A stretch of DNA of 64,000 bases from Candidatus Rokuibacteriota bacterium (lineage in GTDB: Bacteria > Methylomirabilota > Methylomirabilia > Rokubacteriales > CSP1-6). This document shows, in pieces, positions 27,845 to 36,554 of this stretch. The notes beneath the pieces were generated by a model that worked only from the letters and a program-made list of their open reading frames with translations, did no database searches and was not told the DNA's origin. The position numbers were made by a program, and so were the translations under genes. The stretch spans positions 31,029-95,028 of the forward strand of contig QHTE01000048.1 in NCBI GenBank assembly GCA_003220685.1, read 5' to 3'. The stretch's first letter is position 1. The number at the start of each line of letters is the position of its first letter.

Positions 27845-29548
27845 TCACTCGCCTCCCTGCTGGACCGCGCGGCGAGCGACCGCGAACAGGAGCACGAGCG
27901 CCGCGACCACCGCCAGGGTCTGTAAGAGCGCCATGGCGGCGGTGAGCTCGGTGCTGGTCGAGAACCACGACTCGACGATGGCCGGCGTGATCACCTTGGC
28001 CTTGGGGCCCATCAATAATATCGAGGCGCCCAGCTCGCGGACGCTCGCGATGAACAGGAGCAGCCACGCGGCGATCAGTCCCGGCTTGAGCAGCGGCATC
28101 GTCACGGTGCGCAGCCGGTAGCCCCACGTCGCCCCGCACATCTGGGCGGATTCCTCGAGCGAGCGGTCGATCTGGAGGATCACGCCGGAGATCGTCCTGA
28201 GACCGAGCGGCAGGAACACCGTGAGGTACGCGATCAGCAGGAGCCAGAGCGTACCGTAGATCGGGATCGGGAAGATCAGCCACGCCCAGAGCATCCCGAA
28301 GGCGAACACGAGGCGCGGCACCGCCTGGGGAAACATCACCAGGTATTCGATGACGCCGGCGCCGGGCAGGCGCGAGCGATAGATGAGCCATGAGAGGAAT
28401 CCCATCAACAGGACGCCGACGCTGGCGGTGGCGAGGCCGAGGAGCAGGCTGTTGCCGAGCGCCGAGCGCACGGCGTCGAGCGCCAGCGCGGTCTGGTAGT
28501 TGACGAGCGTGAAGTTGGCGGCGCGCGGGAACGCGCTTGTGAGGTGCTGGAACGACGCGTACGTGACCGTCAGCACGGGCAGGATCACGGCGACGGTGAG
28601 GTACGCGACGCAGACGCCGAGGAACGGCCAGCGCAGGCTGCCGACGTCCATGGCCCGCGGCCGGAACGCCTTGCCCGTGATGGTCACGTACGTGCCGGCG
28701 CTCACGATGCGGCGGTAGATCCACACCATCGCGAACATGACGGCGAAGAGGGAGACGCCCATGGCGGCCGCGGTCGGAAAGCGCGGCGGGTACTGCGAGA
28801 CGAGCTGGTACATGGCGGTCGTGACGACGTAGAAGCGGTTGGGGAGCCCGAGCACCAGCGCCGCCGAGAACGAGCCGAGCATCTCCGCGAACACGAACAC
28901 CGCGGCCCCGAGCACGCCGGGCAGGACGAGCGGCAGGGTGATGCGCAGCATCGTGCGCGCGCGCCCGGCCCCGAGGACCTGCGAGGCTTCCTCCATCGCC
29001 GGGTCCATCGACTTCATCACTGCCCCGATCATCACGAAGGCCACGGAGCCCTCGAACAGCGCCATCACCCAGGCGATGCCCCAGGGCGTGTTGATGTCGA
29101 CGAGGTGGCCGTCGCCCCCGAGGGCCCGCCAGATCTGATTGACGAACCCGCTGCTCGGCGAGGCGATGAGCGCCCAGGCCAGGGCGCCCATGAGCGGCGT
29201 CACGTAATAGGGCAGGGCCATCAGCTGCTCGAATGCGGCCCGGCCGGGCACGTTGGTGCGCGAGAGGATCCAGCCCATCGTGAATCCCACGACCACCGCG
29301 AGCGCCGTCGCCAGCGCCGCGACGAGCAGGGTGTTGCCGAAGATGTGCGCGTAGCGGCCGAGCCCCGCGTAGTTGTCGAGCCCGTAGGCCTCGGGTGGGC
29401 GGGCCTGTGGATCGCCGACGCTCAGCGAGGCCTGCACGAGGTACGCGATCGGGTAGAGGACGAGCACGGCGGCGAGGCCGCCGACGAGCACGGATACGGT
29501 CACATGGGGGGATCGGAGCGCCCACCAAGCCCCCCGTACGCTCGTCAC
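27845..29548 (-). CDS. ABC transporter permease, fused double-domain (FbpB/ThiP type)
   Basis: 567 aa with a GTG start at 29548; the open frame continues upstream but without a better start. Two permease halves in one chain: TMs from about 17-39 and a first EAA loop [27 protein letters not shown], then a second set with [27 protein letters not shown]. Such fused permeases serve Fe(III)- and thiamine-type importers. Lies between the binding-protein and ATPase genes. Confidence 0.9.
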   Translation of the reverse strand: MTSVRGAWWALRSPHVTVSVLVGGLAAVLVLYPIAYLVQASLSVGDPQARPPEAYGLDNYAGLGRYAHIFGNTLLVAALATALAVVVGFTMGWILSRTNVPGRAAFEQLMALPYYVTPLMGALAWALIASPSSGFVNQIWRALGGDGHLVDINTPWGIAWVMALFEGSVAFVMIGAVMKSMDPAMEEASQVLGAGRARTMLRITLPLVLPGVLGAAVFVFAEMLGSFSAALVLGLPNRFYVVTTAMYQLVSQYPPRFPTAAAMGVSLFAVMFAMVWIYRRIVSAGTYVTITGKAFRPRAMDVGSLRWPFLGVCVAYLTVAVILPVLTVTYASFQHLTSAFPRAANFTLVNYQTALALDAVRSALGNSLLLGLATASVGVLLMGFLSWLIYRSRLPGAGVIEYLVMFPQAVPRLVFAFGMLWAWLIFPIPIYGTLWLLLIAYLTVFLPLGLRTISGVILQIDRSLEESAQMCGATWGYRLRTVTMPLLKPGLIAAWLLLFIASVRELGASILLMGPKAKVITPAIVESWFSTSTELTAAMALLQTLAVVAALVLLFAVARRAVQQGGE

Positions 29549-29586
29549 GCCCCGGGGAACCCGGGGCGCTCCTCGGTCACGCGCGC

Positions 29587-30693
29587 TCACAAGCCCATGA
29601 TCGAGTTCCACTCTTTCACGAACACCGGGTGGCTCGCCACGTAGTCGGTCCAGTCCGTGGGGAAGAGCAGTTTGAAGTCGGCCAGGCGTTTGCCCGTGGG
29701 CATCGGCCCCGCGTCGGGCCGCAGCGAGCCGTAGAGGAGGATCTTCTGGTTCTGATAGACGAGCTGGCCGCGCCTGGAGAGCGCCCAGTCGACGAAGAGC
29801 TTCGCCGCTTCCGGGTGTGGGGCCTTGTTGACGACACCGATGTAGATCGCGATCGCCGGCATCCCTTCGGGCGGCGCGACGAACTCGATCTCGGCGCCCT
29901 TGTCCTGGTAGAGCGTGTAGCCCGCGTACTCGGCGAGCGCGCAGACGCGGTCCTCGCCCTTGGCGAGCCGGTCGAAGAGCTGGGCGCGCGCGTCGAAGCC
30001 CTTCGGCCGCTGCTTGGCGAATTCCTGCCAGAAGTCGTTGCCGTACATCTTGCGCAGGATGTACCACTGCGCGTGCTGCATGCCCGAGGTCGCGAGCTTG
30101 GCGCTGATCCCGTCCTTGAAGGCCGGGTTGTTGATGTCCTTCCACGTCTTCGGCGCCTGCTCGGGTTTGACCTTGGTGCGGTTGTAGGAGATGCCGGAGA
30201 AGCTGACGCCCGGCAGGCCGTAGTAGCCCGCCGGGGTCGACTGATATTCCGGCTTGTACGCGGCGTACTCGGGCGACATGTACTGCTCCCAGCCGCCCTT
30301 CTTCTGGAAGTCGATGGCCGGCGAGATGTCCGAGAGCTGGAGCACGTCGACGCCGAAGCGCCCCGCCGACCGCTCGGCGGTGATCTTGGCGTAGAGCGCG
30401 CCGGTCTGCAGCCTCACGTAGCTGGTCTTGATCTTCGGGAAGTCCTTCCGGAACGCGTCGAGCAAGGTGGCGATGCCCTGCTCGCCGTCGTGGCCGTAGT
30501 AGACGATCTCGCCTTCCTGCTCGGCTTTGGCGACGTCGGCCGAAGTCTGGAAATCGTGCACCTTGTTGACGTTGCGCGTCGGGCTCTGAGCCGACGCGAG
30601 CGGCACGTCGGCCAGCAGCGGCGCGGCCGCGGCGAGCGCGCCGGTCTTCAGAAAGCCGCGCCGCGTGACGGCGGGGTATGCAGGCTCGGTCAT
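29587..30693 (-). CDS. ABC transporter extracellular solute-binding protein (Fe3+/thiamine-type)
   Basis: 368 aa with a Tat signal (TRRGFLKTGALAAAAPLLADV). Periplasmic-binding-protein family 1/13 features: EIVYYGHDGEQGIATLLDAFRKD near 62-84, PKTWKDINNPAFKDG and SGISYNRTKV are typical of FbpA-like receptors. The FbpA iron-ligating Tyr pair (YYGxR...) is not clearly present, so the ligand may be an organic anion. Preceded by AAAGGAGATC. First gene of the importer operon. Confidence 0.9.
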   Translation of the reverse strand: MTEPAYPAVTRRGFLKTGALAAAAPLLADVPLASAQSPTRNVNKVHDFQTSADVAKAEQEGEIVYYGHDGEQGIATLLDAFRKDFPKIKTSYVRLQTGALYAKITAERSAGRFGVDVLQLSDISPAIDFQKKGGWEQYMSPEYAAYKPEYQSTPAGYYGLPGVSFSGISYNRTKVKPEQAPKTWKDINNPAFKDGISAKLATSGMQHAQWYILRKMYGNDFWQEFAKQRPKGFDARAQLFDRLAKGEDRVCALAEYAGYTLYQDKGAEIEFVAPPEGMPAIAIYIGVVNKAPHPEAAKLFVDWALSRRGQLVYQNQKILLYGSLRPDAGPMPTGKRLADFKLLFPTDWTDYVASHPVFVKEWNSIMGL

Positions 30694-30854
30694 TCGGCGA
30701 TCTCCTTTTGTCGAAGTCGTGGGGACGCCTCGCGGCGCCCGCCCGTAGCATAAGCCCCCGACGGGGCAGGAGCCACCGAGCGGCCGCGCGCGTCTCCTGC
30801 TATGCTGTCGGGGTCACGAGGGCGCATCGCACCACACACACAGGGAGCGCTGGC

Positions 30855-31433
30855 ATGACCAACAAAGGGTTCTCCCACCTCGGTCTCTCGACGCTGGATC
30901 TGGACCGGACGCGCGACTTCTACGAGAACGTGCTCGGGTTCAAGCCGGTCCGCTGCGACATCATCAAGGTCAAGGAGGGCGGTCAGATCCGCCACATCTT
31001 CTTCGATACCGGACGCGATCAGCTCATCGCGTTCATGGAAGCCCGCGGCGTGCCGGGGGTGCCGGCCCACTACGACGCCGGAATCACCCGGGGGCTCGGC
31101 GTGCCGAGCGCCTTCTATCACTTCGCGTTCGAGGCGGGCTCGGAGGCGGGGCTTGACGAGAAGCGCCGCGAGCTCATCGCCAAGGGGGTCGAGGTGACGG
31201 ACGTCGTCGACCACGACTGGGCCAAGTCGATCTACTTCAAGGACCCCAACGGGCTCCAGCTCGAGTTCTGCTGCTTCACGCGTAACCTCAACGCCAACGA
31301 CGCCCGGATGCAGGACCGCTTCGAGATGTCCGTGAAGCGGCTGGGTCTGGAGGATCCGGAAGCGCTCGGCGCCGCGAAGCGCGCACCGGCCGAGGCCGAT
31401 CTCGAGCTGCTGGTGAAGACGCCCGGCGCGTGA
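30855..31433 (+). CDS. VOC family (glyoxalase/bleomycin resistance/dioxygenase fold) protein
   Basis: 192 aa. A single VOC module of about 130 residues: metal ligands His8 (FSHLGLS), a central His in AFYHFAFEAG and a Glu in GLQLEFCC. A C-terminal tail of about 50 residues (MQDRFEMSVKRLGLED) has no recognised function. ATG preceded by CAGGGAGCG. Divergent from the Fe-type importer. Possibly a catechol-type dioxygenase or dehalogenase-related enzyme; the substrate is unclear. Confidence 0.83.
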   Translation: MTNKGFSHLGLSTLDLDRTRDFYENVLGFKPVRCDIIKVKEGGQIRHIFFDTGRDQLIAFMEARGVPGVPAHYDAGITRGLGVPSAFYHFAFEAGSEAGLDEKRRELIAKGVEVTDVVDHDWAKSIYFKDPNGLQLEFCCFTRNLNANDARMQDRFEMSVKRLGLEDPEALGAAKRAPAEADLELLVKTPGA

Positions 31434-31448
31434 TCCCAACGTGAACGC

Positions 31449-31484
31449 GCGGGCGCTCCGTCCCGACAGAGGCGGAGCGCCCGC
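31449..31484. terminator. bidirectional terminator hairpin
   Basis: A perfect 12-bp GC-rich inverted repeat (arms 31449-31460 and 31473-31484, 12-nt loop) lies between convergent VOC and serine-hydrolase genes. No T-tract. The same stem-length class and loop size as the 24.8 kb hairpin suggest a common termination style. Confidence 0.7.
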
Positions 31485-31492
31485 GACAGCAG

Positions 31493-32779
31493 CTACACCG
31501 CCCTCAGGGCCTCGTACACGCTCCGCTCGAACTGCCCGTAGAGCTTCAGGGTCTTCGTGTCGGCGAACGGGAGGATCTGCGTCATGATCAACCCGGTGAC
31601 GCGCTTGGCCGGATCGAGCCAGTAGTACGTGTTGAAGATCCCGCCCCAGCTCACGGTGCCGGCGCTCCGTCCGTTCGGCCCGGGCTCCATGTTCAGCATG
31701 TAGCCGAGCCCCCACCGGATCGGGGCACCGGGGAAGAAGTCGACGTCGTTCGAGCGCGCCGGGGTCGTCGTCTTCATGATGCCGGCGGCAATGTCGCCGG
31801 TGTGATTCTTGCCCATGAGCGCGACGGTCTCCGGCTTCAGGATCCGTGCGCCGTTGTGACTTCCCCCGTGCAGCAGTGCCTGGAGGAACGTGAGGTAGTC
31901 GCGGCCCGTCGAATAGAGCGGGCCGCCGCCCGACCAGAACTCCGGCGTGAACGGCGTCTCCAGAGGCTGCGGGGCGAGCGTACCGTCGGCCTGCCGCTGG
32001 TGCACGCGCGCCTGCCGCGCACGCTGCTCGTCCGACGTGACGTAGCCGCTGTCCTTCATGCCGAGCGGCGCGAAGATCTTGTCGCGGAAGTAGGCGTCGA
32101 GCGTCAGGCCGCTGATCGACTCGACCAGCCGACCGACCCAGTCGATGTTGACGCCGTACTCCCACTTGTCGCCCGGGTCGAACACGAGTGGCATGCGGAT
32201 CGCGGCGATCTTGCCGGTGGCGGTCGAGGGCATCCCCGACGCTTTCACGTAGCGCACCATGTTCGCGTCCCAGATCTCGTAGCTGAACCCGGCCGTGTGG
32301 GTCAGCAGGTGCCGCAACGTGATCGGCCGCTTCGCTGGACGGAGCTTGGGCGCGCCGGAGGCGTCGAACCCTTCCAGCACCTGGGGCGAGCCCAGCGCGG
32401 CGTCGATGCTGGGCACCGGCTCCTCGAGCTTGAGCTTGCCCTGCTCCACCAGCTGCATCGCCGCCGTCGACGAGATCGCCTTCGTCATCGAGGCGATGCG
32501 AAAGACCGAGTCGAGCGTCATGTCCGGGCCTCGGCCCAGCTCGCGCACGCCGAAGGCGTTCTCGTAGAAGAGACCCTTGTCGGTGGCCACCATCGCCACG
32601 ACGCCGGGCACCTCCTTGGCGTCGACCGCCTGCTTCAGCACCGCGTCGATCTTCGCGCGCGACGCCGGCGCCGTCTGGGCGTGGGCCCGGCGGGGCGCGA
32701 CGCGGCCGATGGCGGTCGTCGCGGTGATCGCGGCGGCGCCTTTGAGCAGAGCACGGCGGCTGGGCGATGCGGGAGTCAT
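31493..32779 (-). CDS. serine hydrolase, beta-lactamase class C/esterase family
   Basis: 428 aa from the ATG at 32779 (an upstream in-frame start at 32824 is less likely). Tat-like signal SRRALLKGAAAITATTA, cleavage near AHAQ. Nucleophile Ser97 with Lys100 in SMTK; the second motif appears as YGVN (about 227-230) and the third as GGIF, as in EstB-type carboxylesterases rather than true AmpC beta-lactamases. Secreted ester/amide hydrolase. Same strand as the SDR gene upstream, with about 55 nt between. Confidence 0.88.
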   Translation of the reverse strand: MTPASPSRRALLKGAAAITATTAIGRVAPRRAHAQTAPASRAKIDAVLKQAVDAKEVPGVVAMVATDKGLFYENAFGVRELGRGPDMTLDSVFRIASMTKAISSTAAMQLVEQGKLKLEEPVPSIDAALGSPQVLEGFDASGAPKLRPAKRPITLRHLLTHTAGFSYEIWDANMVRYVKASGMPSTATGKIAAIRMPLVFDPGDKWEYGVNIDWVGRLVESISGLTLDAYFRDKIFAPLGMKDSGYVTSDEQRARQARVHQRQADGTLAPQPLETPFTPEFWSGGGPLYSTGRDYLTFLQALLHGGSHNGARILKPETVALMGKNHTGDIAAGIMKTTTPARSNDVDFFPGAPIRWGLGYMLNMEPGPNGRSAGTVSWGGIFNTYYWLDPAKRVTGLIMTQILPFADTKTLKLYGQFERSVYEALRAV

Positions 32780-32834
32780 GATCGCGTCCTCCTGGTTCGA
32801 CAGGCTCACAGCAGACCGAGTCACGCCACGTAGC

Positions 32835-33626
32835 TCACAGCACCGAGCGCACGAGACCGCCGTCGACGAGGATCGTGGTCCCGGTGATGTAGCTGGATTT
32901 GCCGGAGGCGAGGAACGCGACCAGATAGGCCAGCTCCTTGGGCTCGCCGATGCGGCCCACCGCGGTCTCCGCCGCGCGCTGGGCCAGCGCCTCGTCGACG
33001 GAGATGCCGAGCTCCTTGGCGCGGTTCGTCACGTTGGAGAGCATGCGCTCGCTCAGGATGGAGCCCGGGCACACGTTGTTGACTAGGACGCCGTCGCGTC
33101 CGACCTCGTCGGCGAGGCTCTTCGCGAACGCCACCACGCCCATGCGCGTGGCCCCGGAGAGCGCCAGGTTCGGGATGGGCTGGTACACCGTGCTGGCCAG
33201 GATGTTGATGATGCGGCCGGCCTTCTGCCGCTTCAGGTGCGGCAGCGCCTCGCGCGACATCCGCGCGAAAAACAGGAGCGAGCGCTGGACGGCCGTCGCC
33301 CACTGCTCCTCGGTGGCCGTCTGGGCGCGCGCCAGGGGCGGACCGCCGGAGTTGTTGACCATGATGTCGAGCCGCCCGAAGCGCTCGACGGTCTTCGCGA
33401 CGAGATCCTTGATCGTCTCGTGCCGATCCAGGTCGCCGGCGAACACGAGCGCGTCGCGACCGGTCGTGTCGCGGATCTCCTTGGCCGCACGATCGAGGTC
33501 GGGCTGCGACCGGCTACACAGCGCGACCTTGACGCCTTCCTGCGCCAGCACCTCGGCGCACGCCCGGCCTAACCCCTTGGAAGCACCGCCGACGATCGCC
33601 ACCTTGTCTTTCAGCTCGAGGTCCAT
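32835..33626 (-). CDS. SDR family oxidoreductase with replaced catalytic Tyr/Lys
   Basis: 263 aa from the ATG at 33626. NAD(P)-binding GGASKGLG (about 13-20), NNSGG in place of NNAG, ending TILVDGG. Where classical SDRs have YxxxK this protein reads LSGATRMGV, i.e. Ser and Arg, a known divergent subgroup of uncertain activity. The catalytic Ser region is ILASTVY. An earlier start (33662) is possible. Divergent from the carboxymuconolactone-decarboxylase-like gene. Confidence 0.85.
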   Translation of the reverse strand: MDLELKDKVAIVGGASKGLGRACAEVLAQEGVKVALCSRSQPDLDRAAKEIRDTTGRDALVFAGDLDRHETIKDLVAKTVERFGRLDIMVNNSGGPPLARAQTATEEQWATAVQRSLLFFARMSREALPHLKRQKAGRIINILASTVYQPIPNLALSGATRMGVVAFAKSLADEVGRDGVLVNNVCPGSILSERMLSNVTNRAKELGISVDEALAQRAAETAVGRIGEPKELAYLVAFLASGKSSYITGTTILVDGGLVRSVL

Positions 33627-33830
33627 GCCCGGTGTTATCGGGGCAAACGTCCGGCTTGTCAACGCGCGCCGCGGCGCGGCCGCGGCACCGCCGAGATATT
33701 CGCCGAGGGGTTGTGGAGAGCCGGGCGGGTGATGCCAACGGATCTTCGACCCCGCCGGCCGATTTCGTGCGATCCTTCCGGCGGCCGCCGAGAGGCGGCG
33801 GCCACAACGATCTTGCGAAAGGAGCCCATC

Positions 33831-34379
33831 ATGCCGCGACTCACTCCGGTCTCAGGCAAGTCCGACGTCCCCGCCGACCAGCACGCCGTCGTTGACCAGG
33901 TGGTGAAGGTGTTCGGAGGCGTGCGAGGCCCGTTCAGCATGCTGCTCCACAGTCCCAAGCTGGCGGAGCGCGTGCTCGGTCTCGTCACGTTCTTCCGCGA
34001 CGAGACCGTGACCGAGCCGAAGCTACGGTCGGTCGCCATCCTGGCGGCCGTCCGCGAGCGCGAAGCCGCCTACGTGTGGTCGGCGCAGGTCGGCGCCGCG
34101 CGCCGCAACGGCGTGAGCGAGGAAATCATCGACCTGCTCCGCGCCAAGGGGGACGCGGCCAAGCTGCCCCCCGAAGAGCGCGACATCGTGACGTACGTCC
34201 GCCAGCTCATGCGAACGAACCGGGTCGACCAGGCGGCATTCGACGCGCTCCGCAAGCGCCATGACGCGCAGTGGCTCGTCGAGCTCACGGCGTGCGCGAA
34301 TTACTTCGCGCTCCTGTCCGGCGTCGTCAACGCGTTCGAGGTTGCGGCACCCGCCGACGGCGACAAATTGCCGGCCTAG
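33831..34379 (+). CDS. carboxymuconolactone decarboxylase family (AhpD-like) protein
   Basis: 182 aa all-alpha CMD-fold protein. The conserved core reads LRSVAILAAVREREAAYVWSAQVGAARRNGVSEE. The CxxC of AhpD is absent and the YEW..H signature of gamma-CMD is partly altered (YVWSAQ). Strong AAAGGAG ribosome site before the ATG. Followed 9 nt later by an LLM gene with its own AGGAGG site, so probably bicistronic. Confidence 0.82.
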   Translation: MPRLTPVSGKSDVPADQHAVVDQVVKVFGGVRGPFSMLLHSPKLAERVLGLVTFFRDETVTEPKLRSVAILAAVREREAAYVWSAQVGAARRNGVSEEIIDLLRAKGDAAKLPPEERDIVTYVRQLMRTNRVDQAAFDALRKRHDAQWLVELTACANYFALLSGVVNAFEVAAPADGDKLPA

Positions 34380-34388
34380 GAGGCCCAG

Positions 34389-35231
34389 ATGAACTTCGGG
34401 GCGGCGATCTTCTTCACCGACTATTCGATGGGGCCGGCCGAGCTCGGCCGAGCGCTGGAGGAGCGCGGGTTCGAATCGCTCTGGGCGCCGGAGCACTCGC
34501 ACATCCCGCTCTCGCGCCGGTCCCCGTTTCCGCAGGGCGGCGACCTGCCCAAGAAGTACTACGACGTGATGGATCCCTTCGTGACGCTTGCCGCCGCCGC
34601 CGCGGCGACGACGCGGCTGCGCCTGGGCACCGGCGTGTGTCTGGTCGTGCAGCGCGATCCGATCCAGACCGCTAAGGCCGTCGCGAGCCTCGATCAGGTC
34701 TCGGGCGGGCGCTTCCTGTTCGGGATCGGGGCCGGGTGGAATGCGGAGGAGATGGTCGACCACGGGACAGAGTTCAAGTCGCGCTTCAAGGTGATGCGCG
34801 AGCGCGTCGAGGCGATGCGCGCGATCTGGACCAAGTCGAAGCCCGAGTACAGCGGCGAGTTCGTCAAGTTCCCGCCGATGATGACCTGGCCCAAGCCCGT
34901 GCAGAAGCCGCACCCGCCCGTCATCGTCGGCGGCGCGTTTCCGTACGGCGCGCGCCGGGCCATCGCCTACGGCGACGGCTGGATGCCGCACGCGCGCCGG
35001 CCGGAGTACGGCGACGTCATCAAGCTCCTTCCCGATTTCAAGAAGCTCGCCGCCGAGTCCGGGCGCGACCCGGCGACGTTGCCCATCACGATCTTCGGCG
35101 TCCCGGAGGACGAGGACCTCATCGAGCGCTACGGCGACGCAGGCGTGGCGCGCCTGGTCTTCAGCCTGAATCCGGCGAAGGCCGACGAGGTGCTGCCGGC
35201 GCTCGACCGCTGCGCCGCGTTGATACGCTAG
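34389..35231 (+). CDS. LLM-class flavin/F420-dependent oxidoreductase
   Basis: 280 aa. Luciferase-like TIM barrel: MNFGAAIFFTDYS, WAPEHSHIP near 35-43 (the substrate-pocket His), RLRLGTGVCLV, GRFLFGIGAGWN and VGGAFPYGARRAIAYGDGW. Related to Rv2161c/Mer-like F420-type subgroups. Co-transcribed with the CMD gene. Confidence 0.88.
   Translation: MNFGAAIFFTDYSMGPAELGRALEERGFESLWAPEHSHIPLSRRSPFPQGGDLPKKYYDVMDPFVTLAAAAAATTRLRLGTGVCLVVQRDPIQTAKAVASLDQVSGGRFLFGIGAGWNAEEMVDHGTEFKSRFKVMRERVEAMRAIWTKSKPEYSGEFVKFPPMMTWPKPVQKPHPPVIVGGAFPYGARRAIAYGDGWMPHARRPEYGDVIKLLPDFKKLAAESGRDPATLPITIFGVPEDEDLIERYGDAGVARLVFSLNPAKADEVLPALDRCAALIR
35224..35229 (+). promoter_or_regulatory. TANNNT -10-like element next to start codon
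   Basis: TACGCT ends 7 nt before the ATG at 35237 and overlaps the end of the LLM gene; no Shine-Dalgarno sequence is present. Confidence 0.3.
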
Positions 35232-35236
35232 CCCCG

Positions 35237-35812
35237 ATGCCGGAGCGGATGAGCATCATCTCGCCGACGGGGCACCTCGGCTTCACGCCCATCGAGCGAG
35301 GCAGCTTCGAGATCGGCCTGGCCCGCCGGCCCGACGCGATCGTGGCGGACTCGGGCAGCTGCGACATCGGGCCGCAGCCGCTCGGCGCCGACGAGCACTC
35401 CAGCCCGGAGTGGCAGCGGCACGACCTCGAGCTGATGCTGCTGGCCGCGCGCCGGCTCGGCGTGCCGATGATCGTCGGCTCGGCGTCCGACGCGGGCACC
35501 GATCGCGGCGTGCACCAGTACAACACGCCCGAGGCTCCGGGCCACGGCATGCACGCCGAGATGCGCCGCTCCCTGGCGTTCAGCCAGGATGGCGACTGGC
35601 TGTTCGCGCCCGACATGCACGATCGTGGCGTCCGCATTCTGAATCTCGCGAGCGGCAAAGCCTATCCGGTCTACACGGGCGACGCGCCGTTCTACAAGGC
35701 GATGTCGGTCTCGGTCCCGTCAAGCCTGGTGGCGCTGCTCCACCCCGGCGACGTGCAGGGCCGCGGGCCCTACGGACTCGAGGTGTGGCGCTTGACCTAC
35801 TCGACTCGCTAG
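35237..35812 (+). CDS. AtuA/DUF1446-like N-terminus joined to a different C-terminal segment (probably internally deleted gene)
   Basis: 191 aa. The first 90 residues (ISPTGHLGF, VADSGSCDIGP, LMLLAARRLGVPMIVGSASDAGTDRG) fit the start of acyclic-terpene-utilisation AtuA-like proteins, which normally run to 450-600 aa. At about residue 92 the sequence switches to HQYNTPEAPGHGMHAEMRRSLAF and ends DAPFYKAMSVSVPSSLVALL followed by HPGDVQGRGPYGLEVWRL. That looks like the natural end of a longer protein. Most simply, an in-frame internal deletion of about 300 residues. It may be untranslated or a novel short form. Confidence 0.5.
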   Translation: MPERMSIISPTGHLGFTPIERGSFEIGLARRPDAIVADSGSCDIGPQPLGADEHSSPEWQRHDLELMLLAARRLGVPMIVGSASDAGTDRGVHQYNTPEAPGHGMHAEMRRSLAFSQDGDWLFAPDMHDRGVRILNLASGKAYPVYTGDAPFYKAMSVSVPSSLVALLHPGDVQGRGPYGLEVWRLTYSTR

Positions 35813-35834
35813 CGGCGGCCCGCCAGCCGGCGCG

Positions 35835-36533
35835 TCACGCCGTCACGAGCCGCTCGTGCAGCGCGCTGATGATCTCGGCGACCCCGGCGTGCGCCCACAC
35901 GTCGAAGAACGGCGATTCGAGCAAGGTCGCGATCTCACGCCCGCCGCGCCCCTTCGTTTGCTCATCGGTCTCGCCCGGCCGCGCCTTACGCAGGGCGCCG
36001 AGCACCCGGTCCTTGTGGTAGATCGTGGGATATTCGACGTAGCGGTAGAGCTCGGCGAAGTCGCGGGTGAAGAAGACGGCGACCGGCACCGTCGCGAACT
36101 TCTGGCCGTTCTTCTCGTTGGCGTACTCGAGCACCAGGTCGGCGTTGGGGTGGGAGCCGGGCTCGGGGAGCCCCTGGCGCAGCATCGTCTCGGTGTCGCG
36201 GTTGAAGATGCGGAGCTCGAGGCCGCCGGCCTCCGCGAGGCGCGCCAGGTACGGCAGGTCGCGGCGGCAATCCGACGACCAGTCCTCCGCGATCACCAGC
36301 ACCTTCGCAGGCCCGCCGGGCTGGGTGGCCAGCCACTTGATCGCTGCGGCTTGCTCGTCGCTGAGTCGCGCCTTGGCGTGGCGCTCGCGCAGATACCCGC
36401 TCCAGTCCACCCGCGGCTTGGCCAGGCTGAAGCGCCGGATGTCGAATCCCTCGCGGCGCAGGTTCTCCGGCGAGCCGATGAACTTCAAGTAGTCGTCGAA
36501 CGTCATGCCTTTCGCGAAGCGCTCGGGCGTCAT
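35835..36533 (-). CDS. thioredoxin-fold family protein
   Basis: 232 aa, cytoplasmic. The thioredoxin-like motif is VIAEDWSSDCRRDLPYLARL: the usual W-C-G-D of this family is W-S-S-D-C, so only one Cys of the pair (the shifted one) remains. The family often carries EDWCGD. C-terminal half AVFFTRDFAELYRYVEYP resembles the cis-Pro segment. Function unknown; perhaps a thiol-disulfide-type scaffold without redox activity. Confidence 0.75.
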   Translation of the reverse strand: MTPERFAKGMTFDDYLKFIGSPENLRREGFDIRRFSLAKPRVDWSGYLRERHAKARLSDEQAAAIKWLATQPGGPAKVLVIAEDWSSDCRRDLPYLARLAEAGGLELRIFNRDTETMLRQGLPEPGSHPNADLVLEYANEKNGQKFATVPVAVFFTRDFAELYRYVEYPTIYHKDRVLGALRKARPGETDEQTKGRGGREIATLLESPFFDVWAHAGVAEIISALHERLVTA

Positions 36534-36554
36534 GAGCTCACCAGTCTTTCACGC

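Noticed and set aside
31493..32779. AmpC-type antibiotic resistance beta-lactamase
   Set aside because: SxxK is present, but the other motifs are those of EstB-like esterases; no resistance context.
34465..34485. GGTTCGAATC resembling a tRNA T-loop
   Set aside because: It encodes Gly-Phe-Glu-Ser inside a well-conserved LLM protein; no acceptor stem or anticodon arm surrounds it.
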